DNA from: Betaproteobacteria bacterium
GTDB lineage: Bacteria > Pseudomonadota > Gammaproteobacteria > Burkholderiales > Casimicrobiaceae
Direction: 5' to 3'
NCBI GenBank assembly: GCA_013298695.1
Contig: JAAFIS010000002.1
Coordinates: 278,935-342,934 of the forward strand
DNA: 64,000 bases
This document shows positions 8,359-17,973 of this stretch, piece after piece. The stretch's first letter is position 1. Every line of letters starts with the position of its first letter. The notes under the pieces are model-generated. The model was not told the origin of the DNA, did not search any database, and saw nothing but the letters and a program-made list of their open reading frames with translations. A program made the translations under genes and the position numbers.

Positions 8359-9420
8359 TCACTCAAATCGCAAACGACCTAGCCCCGCCTCAACGTGGCC
8401 GATCACTGCTGCGCTTCCAAAGCCTTCGCGTTTGAACAGCTCAAGTACTTTTGGTGCGACTTCCGGCGAGCACGTCACTAGCAATCCGCCTGATGTTTGT
8501 GGATCGGTGATGAGCGCTTGGTTGACATCGCTGAAACCCGCGGGTAGATCGACATCGTGACCGTAGCCACCCCAGTTGCGCCCCGATGCGCCGGTGATGA
8601 AGCCTTGCGCAGCTAGATCGGCCACGCCATCGAGTAGCGGCACTTTTTTCCAGTCGATTACGCAAGTGAGCTTCGCGCCGCGCGCGAGCTCGAGCACGTG
8701 ACCGGCCAAACCGAAACCAGTGATGTCGGTGAGCGCATGAACGCCCTCCATGTTTGCGAGCGCTGCGCCGGGCTTGTTGAGCTTCGTGGTGTTCTCGATC
8801 ATCTGCGCATAACCGGCGGCAGACAGCTTTTCCTTTTTAAGCGCGGCAGAGAGCACGCCCACACCAATCGGTTTACCCAAAATTAAAACGTCGCCCGCTT
8901 TTGCATCGGAGTTCTTTTTCACTTTATCTGGATGCACGAGCCCCATCACGACGAGCCCGTAAATCGCTTCGACCGAATCAATCGTGTGGCCGCCCGCAAT
9001 CGGAATACCCGCAGCAGTAGCAACGCTCTGTCCACCTTTGATCACTTTGCCAATCGTCTCAATCGACAGCACATTGATCGGCATGCCGACCAACGCGAGC
9101 GCCATGATCGGCGTGCCGCCCATCGCATACACATCGCTAATAGCGTTCGTTGCGGCGATACGGCCGAATTCAAACGGGTCGTCAACGATCGGCATGAAGA
9201 AATCTGTTGTTGCGATCAACGCTTGGGTGTCGTTGAGTTTGTAGACCGCTGCATCGTCCGCAGTTTCGATGCCAACGAGCAATTCCTTCGGCAATAATCC
9301 CGCGCTGTTCTTCAAAATCTCGGACAGCACACCCGGGGCGATTTTGCAGCCGCAGCCGCCACCGTGTGAGAGCGAGGTCAGGCGAGGTTCAACTTTGGTG
9401 AGCGTGGCGGGTGCGTTCAT
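8359..9420 (-). CDS. senC: Selenophosphate synthase SenC/SelD
   Basis: A 353-residue enzyme that makes selenophosphate from selenide and ATP. The N-terminal GGGCGCKIAPG places catalytic-type cysteines at residues 23 and 25 with the essential lysine next to them; both are ordinary cysteine codons, so this is not a selenoprotein. Further SelD hallmarks are DDAAVYKL, ATTDFFMPIVDDPFEFG, NAISDVYAMGG, AGGHTIDS and LTDITGFGLAGHV. Its placement 86 bp from senB, with senA beyond, identifies it as the SenC member of a selenoneine cluster. It may also be the cell's only SelD. Confidence 0.92.
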   Translation of the reverse strand: MNAPATLTKVEPRLTSLSHGGGCGCKIAPGVLSEILKNSAGLLPKELLVGIETADDAAVYKLNDTQALIATTDFFMPIVDDPFEFGRIAATNAISDVYAMGGTPIMALALVGMPINVLSIETIGKVIKGGQSVATAAGIPIAGGHTIDSVEAIYGLVVMGLVHPDKVKKNSDAKAGDVLILGKPIGVGVLSAALKKEKLSAAGYAQMIENTTKLNKPGAALANMEGVHALTDITGFGLAGHVLELARGAKLTCVIDWKKVPLLDGVADLAAQGFITGASGRNWGGYGHDVDLPAGFSDVNQALITDPQTSGGLLVTCSPEVAPKVLELFKREGFGSAAVIGHVEAGLGRLRFE

Positions 9421-9506
9421 GGTGATTGGCTTTCAAGAATCTGGGCATGCGCGTCGCCCAAGGCCGTATTGTCGCAAATGCGGCCGTTTTGCTTACAAAA
9501 CCGCTT

Positions 9507-10463
9507 TCACATTACGGATTTAACTGCGGCGCGGATTCCTGCGGCCTCGCGCTCCGGCGCGAACAGTTTCGCGCGCTTCGAACATTGCGCAGCGAGCTTC
9601 GCAAGAAACTTTTTGTCGCTTTCGCATCGCTGCATAAGCGCCGCACACGCATGTGCATCGCCGAATTTGAAATAGCCCAAATAGTCATCGCCAAGCATGC
9701 CGATATTGCCGCTCACGTCACTTGCGATCACAGGTACGCCGCTGGTGACCGCCTCAACAATCACGTTGGCGCCGCCTTCCATTTTGCTGGCGAGCACGAG
9801 CAGGTTCGAGCGCTTGATGAAGCGCCGCGTGCGCGCACGATCTTTCGCACCCGCCCACGCGAGGCGGGGCTCGTCACGCTGTACCGCTTTGATGAGATCG
9901 GCGTGTTCTTTATCGAGCGCACCACCAACGTGAATCAACCGAATTCGGCTCTCGTCCATCAACGTTCGCAGCGCGGTGATTGGCGTGAACGGATCTTTTT
10001 CGTGGCGCAAATGCCCGACTTGAATGATGTTGAAGCGCCGTTTCGATTTATCACCAGGCACCAACGCGCGCGCCGACTGATAAACAACACGCGCTTTCCA
10101 ACGCAGTGATTCCGGCAACTCCTCAAGCGCCTTCGGTTGCAATACGACCATTTCATCAGCGAGTTCAAGCGAATGCTGAGCGCTCTCATCAGTATGAATG
10201 TCGCGATAAACGTCCGTGCCGGTGAGCGCGAGCAATACGCCGCCCGATTCGCGACGTTTGCGAAAGCGCACGATGCTGTCCGCTGAGCGGCGCGCATGCA
10301 AGGCAATCATCGCGTCAGGCAACTCACGCTCCGGCGACCAACGTTCAACGATTTTCACCGCATAATCGCGAGCAAGCATCCGCGCCCAGCGCGCGGCCGT
10401 ATGCCAATTGCCGTTATTGGCTTTGGCGTTGGCAGGAGACACGATGACAACAGTTGGCTTCAC
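9507..10463 (-). CDS. senB: Selenosugar synthase SenB (glycosyltransferase)
   Basis: About 318 residues from a GTG start giving MKPTVVIVSPANAKANNGNW, the usual beginning of the family formerly called TIGR04348; a TTG at 10496 would add 11 residues. The N-domain has the glycine/asparagine loop ANNGNWHTAARWARML. The C-domain has the GT4-type sugar-nucleotide motif MEGGANVIVEAVTSGVPVIAS. SenB joins selenophosphate to a UDP-sugar to form a 1-seleno-sugar, the selenium donor for SenA. Its 5' end overlaps the divergent senA by about 20 bp. Confidence 0.9.
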   Translation of the reverse strand: MKPTVVIVSPANAKANNGNWHTAARWARMLARDYAVKIVERWSPERELPDAMIALHARRSADSIVRFRKRRESGGVLLALTGTDVYRDIHTDESAQHSLELADEMVVLQPKALEELPESLRWKARVVYQSARALVPGDKSKRRFNIIQVGHLRHEKDPFTPITALRTLMDESRIRLIHVGGALDKEHADLIKAVQRDEPRLAWAGAKDRARTRRFIKRSNLLVLASKMEGGANVIVEAVTSGVPVIASDVSGNIGMLGDDYLGYFKFGDAHACAALMQRCESDKKFLAKLAAQCSKRAKLFAPEREAAGIRAAVKSVM

Positions 10464-11679
10464 TACTGAACTATCGCACACACGCCGCGCAAGCAACGCC
10501 GTGCGCGCGGGCGTTGCCGCGCGCTCTTATTCAAAAAATGAAATCGCACGTGAATTAAGCGCGCTGCGCAAAATGCTGCACCACTTTGTGAGCGCATTGA
10601 GTGATGACATGTTCTTGCCACCTGTGATTCCGACGGTCAATCCGCCGCTCTGGGAAGCAGCGCACATGGCGTGGTTCGCCGAATGGTTTTGTGTTCGAGG
10701 CGCGCACAACACAACCGATGGCGATACACGCGCGAATCTGCCTTCCACCTGGACCGATAGCGATGCGTTTCTCAATTCAAATCTCATTTCGCACCGCGCG
10801 CGTTGGCATTTGCCACAACTCACGCGACCAACCGTGCTCGATTATCTGGATCGCTCGCTTGAACTCACATTGCGCGCACTTGACCGCGCAGAAGACAGCG
10901 ATGGAGGGTTATATCGCTTTCGTTTAGCGATGTTTCATGAGGCGATGCATCTGGAGGCAATTGCTTGGGCTGCGCAAACCTTGGCGTGGGAGATGCCGCT
11001 GTGGGTGGGTGATATCCAACCTGAAGTTGAGTTATCGTTAGACAACAACATAACTTCTAATCGCCCAATTGCTGTGGGCGCGAACGTACGAAAGAGCAAT
11101 TTTCAATTTGACAATGAAATTGGTTTCATGCCCAATAGTGTTGGGGTTTCAACAATAAAAGCTGTATTGATTTCAAATGCTGATTTCGCGTCGTTTGTTG
11201 ACTCTGGCGAACACGAAACACTGACTGGGCGCGAGCATCCTGTGTATTGGCGACAAAACGATTTTGGCGCTTGGGAACAGCGACGATTTGATCGCTGGAT
11301 TGCGTTGAATCCGAATGATCCAGTGATTCACGTAAACGCATTTGAAGCGGAAGCCTTTGCTGCGTGGGCCGATGCGCGCTTGCCCACCGAAGACGAATTG
11401 CATTCGCATTTCAATTCGAGTGACGCGAGCGCGAATTGGCACGGCGCGCTCTGGGAATGGACATCAAGCGCATTCTCACCACCAAAGAATTTCACGCCCG
11501 GTGTGTATCGCGAATATTCACAACCGTGGTTTGATGGCAAGCATCGCGTCTTGCGAGGCGGCAGTTTCGCAACGCTTCCGATCATGCATCATCCGCACTA
11601 TCGAAATTTCTTTTTGCCAGAAAGAAACGATATTTTCGCGGGGTTTCGCATCGTTTCTGGCGGCGGCGCGTCGGAGTGA
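10444..11679 (+). CDS. senA: Selenoneine synthase SenA (EgtB-like iron enzyme)
   Basis: 411 residues from an ATG preceded by AGGAGA at a good distance; an ATG 12 codons upstream lacks this. The N-terminal half is DinB-like with metal-ligand motif HEAMHLE (H165, H169) plus an early HHF near residue 46. The C-terminal half is a formylglycine-generating-enzyme-like domain with FDNE, LPTEDEL, LWEWTSSAF, VLRGGSFAT and a terminal AGFRIV. It resembles EgtB of ergothioneine synthesis, but the SenB and SenC neighbours point to selenoneine: it links the selenosugar to hercynine. No egtD (hercynine maker) is in the window. DNA around 11020-11170 is locally AT-rich. Confidence 0.9.
   Translation: MTTVGFTTELSHTRRASNAVRAGVAARSYSKNEIARELSALRKMLHHFVSALSDDMFLPPVIPTVNPPLWEAAHMAWFAEWFCVRGAHNTTDGDTRANLPSTWTDSDAFLNSNLISHRARWHLPQLTRPTVLDYLDRSLELTLRALDRAEDSDGGLYRFRLAMFHEAMHLEAIAWAAQTLAWEMPLWVGDIQPEVELSLDNNITSNRPIAVGANVRKSNFQFDNEIGFMPNSVGVSTIKAVLISNADFASFVDSGEHETLTGREHPVYWRQNDFGAWEQRRFDRWIALNPNDPVIHVNAFEAEAFAAWADARLPTEDELHSHFNSSDASANWHGALWEWTSSAFSPPKNFTPGVYREYSQPWFDGKHRVLRGGSFATLPIMHHPHYRNFFLPERNDIFAGFRIVSGGGASE
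11060..11149. repeat. Possible intragenic copy of the paired-palindrome element (in senA)
   Basis: CGCCCAATTGCTGTGGGCG (11062-11080) and GCCCAATAGTGTTGGGG (about 11130-11146) have their GGG triplets 67 bp apart, exactly as in the intergenic copies. The stretch encodes the linker and FDNE region of SenA, so resemblance by chance is possible. Confidence 0.35.
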
Positions 11680-11784
11680 ACTCTAGATTCCGAGGAGCCG
11701 GATCGCGACGCATTCGCGACGCCAGCGAAACGGCAATTTCATGGGGCGCGTCGAAATTTGCCCAGGAAATTCGAACAGTGCCGC

Positions 11785-14226
11785 TTATGGCGCCAAGCCC
11801 TCTATGCGGCAATTCGACACCAGATATTCGCGGATTGCACCCCAAGTGGTGCGCGTGGCCTTAACTCCGAGCGCGCCATTGGTCACCGCCGTGCCGGACA
11901 ACCCCAACCGTGCACGCTGCAAAATCAGCAAGTCAGTGGTGGCGTCAACGCTGCCGTTGCCATCGATGTCGAGTGTGCAGACTAGGCCACCGCCGATCGG
12001 TGTCGCCACCAGCGAATTTTGGGTCGAGTTACCGATACCAAGTCGCCCCGAGACATTGCTGCCCCAGCATTTGACCGCCCCCGTAGAGAGCTTTGCACAC
12101 GTAAACCCAGTGCCAGCCTCAACCGCGGTTGCATTGCGGATACCGAGCACCGTTACCGGCAAATTGCTTTGGGTTTCACTGCCATCACCTAATTCCCCAG
12201 AAGAATTGGCACCCCAACACTTCACGGTGCTATTGCTGAGGCGCGCGCAGGCATGAGAGTTTCCCGCCGAGACCGAAGTGGCATTGTTGATCCCAGTGAC
12301 AACAACTGGCACGTTGCTGCTAGCGCTGGCACCGTTGCCTAGTTGTCCGTTTGAGCCAGCCCCCCAGCATCGAACTTCATTATTTGCCAAGACCGCACAG
12401 GCATGGCCGGCGCCCGCACTGACGCTAGTGGCCGTCGTGATGCCAACCACGAAGTCAGGCACCAGCTTTTGCGTATTGTTGCCGTTGCCGAGTTGACCCA
12501 AGGTGTTCCGGCCCCAGCACACGATGCCACCGGTCGAGAGTCGCGAACAGCTGTACTCGCTGCCCGCGGAAACGGAGGACGCAGTGCTCAAACCCGTCAC
12601 GATCACTGGTGTGGATGAATTCGTCGTCGTACCGTTGCCTAATTGACCGCCGAAATTCGCCCCCCAGCATTTCACCGTGTTGTCATTCAAGCGTGCGCAA
12701 CTATGGCTAAATCCCGCCGACACATCAAGCGCGTTTGTAATGCCACTGACGCTGCCGCCAACCGCGCCATTATTGCCCAGCTGTCCATTGTCATTGCTTC
12801 CCCAGCACTTCACAGTGAGATCCGCCAGGCGCGCGCAGCTGTGCGACCAGCCTGCAGACACTGACGTGGTGGGTGCGAGCCCGACCACGCTTACCGGCAG
12901 CGCACTGTCTGCCGTAGTGCCGTCGCCAAGCTGCCCATCGGTATTGCTTCCCCAACACCGCACGCTGCCGCCGGAGAACGTAGCGCAGGCATGCGATGAC
13001 CCCGCACTCACGCTAGACGCGCCGCTGATGCCGGATACTGTCAACGCGGTGGTGCTCCCGAGCGTGCCCCCAGTACCCAGTTGTCCAGCGTCGTTTCTGC
13101 CCCAGCACGTCAACGCACCACCGCTGTTGATCGCGCAGGTGTAGCCGCCGCCAGCCGAAAAATCGATCACGCCGCTGAGACCCAACACAGCGCGCGGCGA
13201 CGGTCCACCCGTTAAGCCGCCAGCGCCAAGTTCACCGTTCAACCCATTGCCCCAGCACTGCAAGCTTGCGTCCACGAGCCTTGCGCAGGTGTGTGCGCCA
13301 CCCGCCGAAACCGCCGTCGCTGCTGGTACACCAGCGACCAGGAGCGGGGTTGAACTATCCGGGCCGAAACTGCCTAGTGCTTGAAAAGAGTTGCTGCCCC
13401 AGCAGTGCAATGCGCTGTTGCTCAGCCGAGCGCAAGTGTGTGCGCCACCGCCGACGACAGAAGCGACGCTCGTCAATCCGCCGCCCACGCTAACCGGGCT
13501 TGAACGATTGATGATCGTGCCATCACCCAGCTGACCGCTGGTATTGCGGCCCCAGCATTTCGCTTGGCCGGTGGTGAGCGCCGCACACGCATGGTCGCCG
13601 CCGACCCCGAGCGAAGTGACCCCGGTCAGCGCCGTCACGATGACCGGTGCGTTACTGCTCAAAAAACTGCCGTCGCCAAGTTGCCCGTTCGAGCCGCTCC
13701 CCCAACACACCACCGTGAGATCAGCCAGCAACGCGCACGCGTGAGAGGTACCTACCTCGACACGCTGCACGCTGACGAGCCCGGAGACAATCACCGGCAC
13801 TAAGCTGCTGGCGCTGGAGCCGCTGCCCAATTGTCCCGAGCCGCCAGCGCCCCAACAGCGCGCGGTGCTATCGGCGAGCGTCGCGCAAGAATGAAACGTA
13901 CCCACCGAGACTTGCACGGCCGTGTTGATGCCCTGAACCGTGACCGGCAAGCTTCGATCAGTGGTGGTGCCGTCGCCCAATTGCCCACTACTGTTGACGC
14001 CCCAACACTGGATCGTGCCACCGTCTCGCACGGCGCAGGTGTAGCCATTGCCCGCGCTGACGCCAACGTAGGCTTGGGAGTGGGCGGTATTGAGCGTGGC
14101 AAGCGATACAGCGAGTCCGAGCGCGACAAACCACGCGAATCGTATGAGGCCTAGGATGGCGCTCGATGGCGCGCTCTTCATCGTTGAGGCGGATGGCGTT
14201 TGGGGGACGTTGTGGCGGTTAAACAT
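11785..14226 (-). CDS. Secreted RCC1-repeat protein with dockerin-like C-terminus
   Basis: 813 residues from an ATG with CGGAG upstream. A signal peptide (hydrophobic LIRFAWFVALGLAVSLATL, ending TAHSQA) is followed by 14 repeats of about 50 residues, each with an (H/Y)xCA strand and a CWGxNxxGQLGxG turn: the RCC1/BLIP-II beta-propeller signature. Fourteen blades would make two seven-bladed propellers. Most repeats contain two cysteines, which could form one disulfide per blade. The C-terminus has DIDGNGSVDATTDLLILQRA, a calcium-loop dockerin-type motif. No partner gene is adjacent. Function is unknown; a cell-surface or secreted binding role is inferred. Confidence 0.85.
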   Translation of the reverse strand: MFNRHNVPQTPSASTMKSAPSSAILGLIRFAWFVALGLAVSLATLNTAHSQAYVGVSAGNGYTCAVRDGGTIQCWGVNSSGQLGDGTTTDRSLPVTVQGINTAVQVSVGTFHSCATLADSTARCWGAGGSGQLGSGSSASSLVPVIVSGLVSVQRVEVGTSHACALLADLTVVCWGSGSNGQLGDGSFLSSNAPVIVTALTGVTSLGVGGDHACAALTTGQAKCWGRNTSGQLGDGTIINRSSPVSVGGGLTSVASVVGGGAHTCARLSNSALHCWGSNSFQALGSFGPDSSTPLLVAGVPAATAVSAGGAHTCARLVDASLQCWGNGLNGELGAGGLTGGPSPRAVLGLSGVIDFSAGGGYTCAINSGGALTCWGRNDAGQLGTGGTLGSTTALTVSGISGASSVSAGSSHACATFSGGSVRCWGSNTDGQLGDGTTADSALPVSVVGLAPTTSVSAGWSHSCARLADLTVKCWGSNDNGQLGNNGAVGGSVSGITNALDVSAGFSHSCARLNDNTVKCWGANFGGQLGNGTTTNSSTPVIVTGLSTASSVSAGSEYSCSRLSTGGIVCWGRNTLGQLGNGNNTQKLVPDFVVGITTATSVSAGAGHACAVLANNEVRCWGAGSNGQLGNGASASSNVPVVVTGINNATSVSAGNSHACARLSNSTVKCWGANSSGELGDGSETQSNLPVTVLGIRNATAVEAGTGFTCAKLSTGAVKCWGSNVSGRLGIGNSTQNSLVATPIGGGLVCTLDIDGNGSVDATTDLLILQRARLGLSGTAVTNGALGVKATRTTWGAIREYLVSNCRIEGLAP

Positions 14227-14697
14227 TGACAACTCCGAAATGATTACGATGGCGCGGCGCGGGAACGCAGCGCCAAAAAAGCGTCAATCACTGTTTTCTG
14301 CCTTGCAGAGGTTGACGCGTGTGCCTATAAACGGAATAAGTCAGCGATTCCCGCCAAATCGGTGAATTCCGTAGAACGTCACCGCGGGCGACTAAAACAC
14401 CCGGGCTTCCCCAGCGAATGCTTACCGCGCGCGGCAATGTGGAGTCAATTCGTGCCTCCGGACGAGCCGCGAGGACCGCTGCGCCGCTGGCACTCGTAGC
14501 GCTCGCAGCGCTCGCAGCACTCACGCTACTCGTTCAGCTGAGATTTTGCTGATTGGCATAGTTACGCAACTCAGGCAGTGCTTCGCGAGCTTTCAAAGAC
14601 TAGGGCGAATAGATGCGTGACGTGCGCGCCAAAAAAAACGGACGCCGAAGCGTCCGTTTTTCGCAGTGTAGAAACGCGAGGCGTTTATATGTCTCGA
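14227..14697. other. Intergenic region between the RCC1 gene and the pyrophosphatase
   Basis: No gene is supported. It holds the leader of the RCC1 gene (minus strand), a short run of GCGCTCGCAG-type repeats near 14499-14520, and a strong bidirectional terminator at 14631-14662. Confidence 0.55.
14631..14662 (-). terminator. Rho-independent terminator after the pyrophosphatase gene
   Basis: ACGGACGC (14638-14645), loop CGAA, GCGTCCGT (14650-14657), with an A-run on the left and a T-run on the right. On the minus strand it ends the pyrophosphatase transcript with a run of eight T; it could act in both directions. Confidence 0.85.
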
Positions 14698-17274
14698 TTA
14701 CTGAATCGACACTTCCACACGACGCGCCTCTTGGTTGTCGGCGCCACTGCCTTGCACGACCTCCGGCTTTTTGAGTTCAGCGCGTGACTCGTCGATGCCT
14801 GCGCCCTTGAGCAACTCACGAACCGCCTTTGCGCGATTTTTCGCTAGCTCTTCGTTCGTGGCTTGACTACCCGTGCTGTCGTGAAAGCCACTGATAGCGG
14901 CTTTCGCGTCTTTGTTGGTTTTCAAGTAAGCAATGACCGGTTCGAGCATTTTCGCGGCGTCAGGCGGCGTATCGATTTTGCCCGTCGCAAAGTAGAGCTT
15001 CGCAGCCGACGGTTTGCCTGCTGCCGCAGCTGCCGGCGCCGGAACAGCCGGAGCCGCCGCCGCTGGTGCTGCAGCTGCGGGAGCGGTTGCGCCCGCGGTC
15101 GCTGCGGCACCGGCCATCGCGCCAGTTGCGGTTGCTGCCGCAGTGACTGCCGCCGGCGCGCTCATCGCGACACCGCCGTGTGCAGACGCAGAAGCGCTGC
15201 CCGGTTTTGCAGGATGCAACGCGGCGACAACCGGAACGATCATGAGTGCCACAATGTTGATGATTTTGATGAGTGGATTCACCGCAGGGCCGGCTGTGTC
15301 TTTGTACGGGTCACCCACGGTGTCGCCGGTTACTGCGGCTTTGTGAGCGTCAGATCCTTTGCCGCCGTGATTGCCGTCTTCGATGTATTTCTTCGCGTTG
15401 TCCCATGCGCCGCCGCCGGTACACATCGAGATCGCAACAAACAAACCGGTGATGATGGTGCCCATGAGCAAACCGCCGAGCGCTGCTGGGCCAAGGATCA
15501 CGCCAACAAGGATTGGCACGGCTACTGGCAACAGCGACGGAATGATCATTTCTTTGATCGCCGATGTCGTCAACATATCAACTGCTGCGCTGTAATCAGG
15601 CTTCCGCTTTCCGGCCATGATTTCGCCGTCTTTAAACTGGCGGCGAACTTCTTCGACCACCGAGCCCGCGGCGCGCCCGACCGCTTCCATCGCCATTGCG
15701 CCGAAGAGGTAAGGAATCAAGCCGCCGATGAAGAGGCCAACGATCACCATATGGTTCGACAAATCAAACGACACGTTCAAACCACGGCTCTCAAGGCCGT
15801 GCGTGTAATCGGCGAAGAGCACAAGTGCAGCCAGACCGGCCGAGCCGATTGCGTAGCCCTTGGTCACGGCCTTCGTCGTGTTACCCACAGCATCGAGCGG
15901 GTCGGTGACCGCGCGCACTTCTTTTGGCAGATCGGCCATCTCAGCGATGCCGCCCGCGTTATCGGTGATCGGACCGTACGCATCAAGCGCAACGACGATT
16001 CCAGCCATCGAAAGCATGGCGGTCGCGGCGACTGCAATGCCGTAGAGGCCTGCACACCAATACGCCGCGAGAATCGCGATACAAACCGCCATCACTGGGT
16101 AGCCGGTGGATTTCATCGAGATACCGATACCGGCGATGATATTGGTGGCATGGCCCGTCGTTGATGCTCTTGCAACGTGACGCACCGGTGCGTATTCAGT
16201 CGCCGTGTAGTACTCAGTGATCCACACCAGCGCACCGGTGAGGACGATACCCACGACGCAAGCGCCGAAGAGCGCGTTGACCGAAACGCCGGTCACGCCG
16301 CCGAAAATCATTTGCGTGACAACGTAGAACATACCCAGCGACAAAATCGCAGCGATCGCGAGTCCTTTGTAAAGCGCGTTCATAATTTTGCCGCTGCCGC
16401 TGTACTTCACGAAGAAGCACCCAACGATAGAGGCGATGATCGATACGCCGCCTAGAGCGAGCGGATAGATCGCCGCGAGTGCAGCGTTGGTTTTCATGAG
16501 CAGTGCGCCCAAGAGCATCGTTGCGATGATGGTCACCGCGTATGTTTCAAACAAGTCAGCGGCCATGCCAGCACAGTCGCCCACGTTGTCGCCCACGTTG
16601 TCTGCAATCACCGCAGGATTGCGAGGATCGTCTTCAGGAATGCCGGCTTCAACTTTGCCGACTAGATCCGCGCCGACGTCTGCGCCCTTGGTGAAGATGC
16701 CGCCGCCCAAACGCGCGAAGATCGAAATTAACGACGAGCCGAAGGCAAAGCCAATCAACGGCGCCATGATTTTGTGCAGGTCCTCCTTCAGCGGATTGGC
16801 TGAGTGATCTGCAGTGCCGAGCAAGAACCAGTAGAAACCAGCGACACCCAAGAGCCCGAGGCCAACCACCAGCATGCCGGTGATTGCGCCGCCGCGGAAA
16901 GCCACTGCGAGCGCTGGATTGATGCCACCGCGCGCAGCTTCCGCCGTACGCACGTTCGCGCGCACCGAAACGTTCATGCCGATGAAGCCCGCGGCGCCCG
17001 AGAGCAACGCGCCGAGCACGAAGCCGAACGCGGTCTTGCCGCCAAGCCCCGGGACGAACACGATGATGATTGCAATGGCGATCCCGATATAGGTGATCGT
17101 TTTGTATTGCCGAGCGAGATACGCTTTCGCGCCCGCTTGAATGGCGGCTGCAATTTCTTGCATCCGCGCGTTGCCGGCTGATAAGCCATTGATCCACGAA
17201 ATCGATAGGATTCCGTATGCGACGGCCGCTAGTCCGCAGACCAGCGACACGATGAGCCAAGTGGTGGCTGTCAT
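14698..17274 (-). CDS. hppA: Proton-translocating membrane pyrophosphatase with OmpA-like C-terminal domain
   Basis: 858 residues, start supported by AAGGAGTTAACC. Residues 1 to about 690 are a membrane-bound pyrophosphatase of about 16 helices that couples PPi hydrolysis to ion pumping. The active-site motif [20 protein letters not shown] is near 195, and [18 protein letters not shown] precedes the last helix. The GNTTKA segment (about 463) has lysine where potassium-dependent enzymes have alanine, so a K+-independent proton pump is expected. An Ala/Pro-rich linker (about 690-752) leads to an OmpA-like domain (about 755-858: [36 protein letters not shown]). Known M-PPase topology puts the C-terminus outside, so this domain could bind peptidoglycan. 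Confidence 0.9.
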   Translation of the reverse strand: MTATTWLIVSLVCGLAAVAYGILSISWINGLSAGNARMQEIAAAIQAGAKAYLARQYKTITYIGIAIAIIIVFVPGLGGKTAFGFVLGALLSGAAGFIGMNVSVRANVRTAEAARGGINPALAVAFRGGAITGMLVVGLGLLGVAGFYWFLLGTADHSANPLKEDLHKIMAPLIGFAFGSSLISIFARLGGGIFTKGADVGADLVGKVEAGIPEDDPRNPAVIADNVGDNVGDCAGMAADLFETYAVTIIATMLLGALLMKTNAALAAIYPLALGGVSIIASIVGCFFVKYSGSGKIMNALYKGLAIAAILSLGMFYVVTQMIFGGVTGVSVNALFGACVVGIVLTGALVWITEYYTATEYAPVRHVARASTTGHATNIIAGIGISMKSTGYPVMAVCIAILAAYWCAGLYGIAVAATAMLSMAGIVVALDAYGPITDNAGGIAEMADLPKEVRAVTDPLDAVGNTTKAVTKGYAIGSAGLAALVLFADYTHGLESRGLNVSFDLSNHMVIVGLFIGGLIPYLFGAMAMEAVGRAAGSVVEEVRRQFKDGEIMAGKRKPDYSAAVDMLTTSAIKEMIIPSLLPVAVPILVGVILGPAALGGLLMGTIITGLFVAISMCTGGGAWDNAKKYIEDGNHGGKGSDAHKAAVTGDTVGDPYKDTAGPAVNPLIKIINIVALMIVPVVAALHPAKPGSASASAHGGVAMSAPAAVTAAATATGAMAGAAATAGATAPAAAAPAAAAPAVPAPAAAAAGKPSAAKLYFATGKIDTPPDAAKMLEPVIAYLKTNKDAKAAISGFHDSTGSQATNEELAKNRAKAVRELLKGAGIDESRAELKKPEVVQGSGADNQEARRVEVSIQ

Positions 17275-17973
17275 GAGTGGTTAACTCCTTTTAATAAATT
17301 GATGTCCCCGCGGCACGGCTTCCGTTTGGCGGTGTTGCCCGGTGACGCCATTCGGCGACACAGAAACATCCTCCACACTTGGCCCGCGAAATTCCCGCGC
17401 CGCCGTCGGACACATCTCAGAATGCAGATGCATCTAACGAGCTAGGCGATTATAGGTCGCGAACTCTAGTGAAAAACGCCTTGATTTCGCTCGTACAGTC
17501 GCACGTCTGTCATGCGACGCAATCGACAATGCCCGGCAGACTTTTTCTTATAAGCTCTACTTTACTGGGGTACTAGCCTGTTTGTCAAATAATTGCGTTA
17601 TTTGTTTTTCGACCCGTTTACCCAATTAAAATAGGGATGTGCTGCATTTTGTTATTAACACTTCCACTATCCTCAACCTGCCCGCGGTTTAAGGTTGGGA
17701 TTGGGATCGCGTTTGGTTTGCGCCGTGAGAGGACTTCGAGCGTTTCTTTCTCACGCGTCGCAGGTTCTTGAAAAGGCTCGCGCCCAAGGTTGAGAAGTGA
17801 AGCGTGCGGCTGCCGTGAGGGCAATATCTAAAAGAGCAGACGCAAGCAGCACTAATTGACGAACAACCAGCGCGCATGTTGGGATCTAGGCTCGGTTAAA
17901 TCGGGCGAGTTCGCGGACGCGGTGCGCGGCTCAACGAAACAGCGTCGCGTCGCGACGCCTTGTTAAAGTCGGC
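17275..17973. other. 699-bp intergenic region between hppA and greA
   Basis: No gene is supported; the open frames inside are short and unlike any protein recognised. It carries the hppA leader and one degenerate copy of the paired-palindrome element (17552-17639). Confidence 0.5.
17552..17639. repeat. Paired-palindrome intergenic element, copy 2 (degenerate)
   Basis: The left arm ends TTTACTGGGG, very like copy 1. The right arm is ACCCAATTAAAATAGGG (17620-17636). The GGG triplets are 67 bp apart. Confidence 0.5.

Noticed and set aside
8359-9420. SenC/SelD as a selenoprotein with in-frame TGA
   Set aside because: Both catalytic-type positions in GGGCGC are ordinary cysteine codons and there is no TGA in frame.
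10444-11679. The EgtB-like gene as ergothioneine synthase EgtB
   Set aside because: The SenB-type glycosyltransferase and selenophosphate synthase alongside it fit the selenoneine pathway better, and no egtC/egtD is adjacent.
11785-14226. The repeated DNA in the RCC1 gene as a satellite or assembly artefact
   Set aside because: Repeats are diverged at the DNA level and keep one open reading frame with regular protein repeats.
14863-16164. A 433-residue open frame opposite the pyrophosphatase gene
   Set aside because: It is the antisense shadow of a strongly conserved coding region, and its Arg/His/Cys-rich translation is typical of such shadows.
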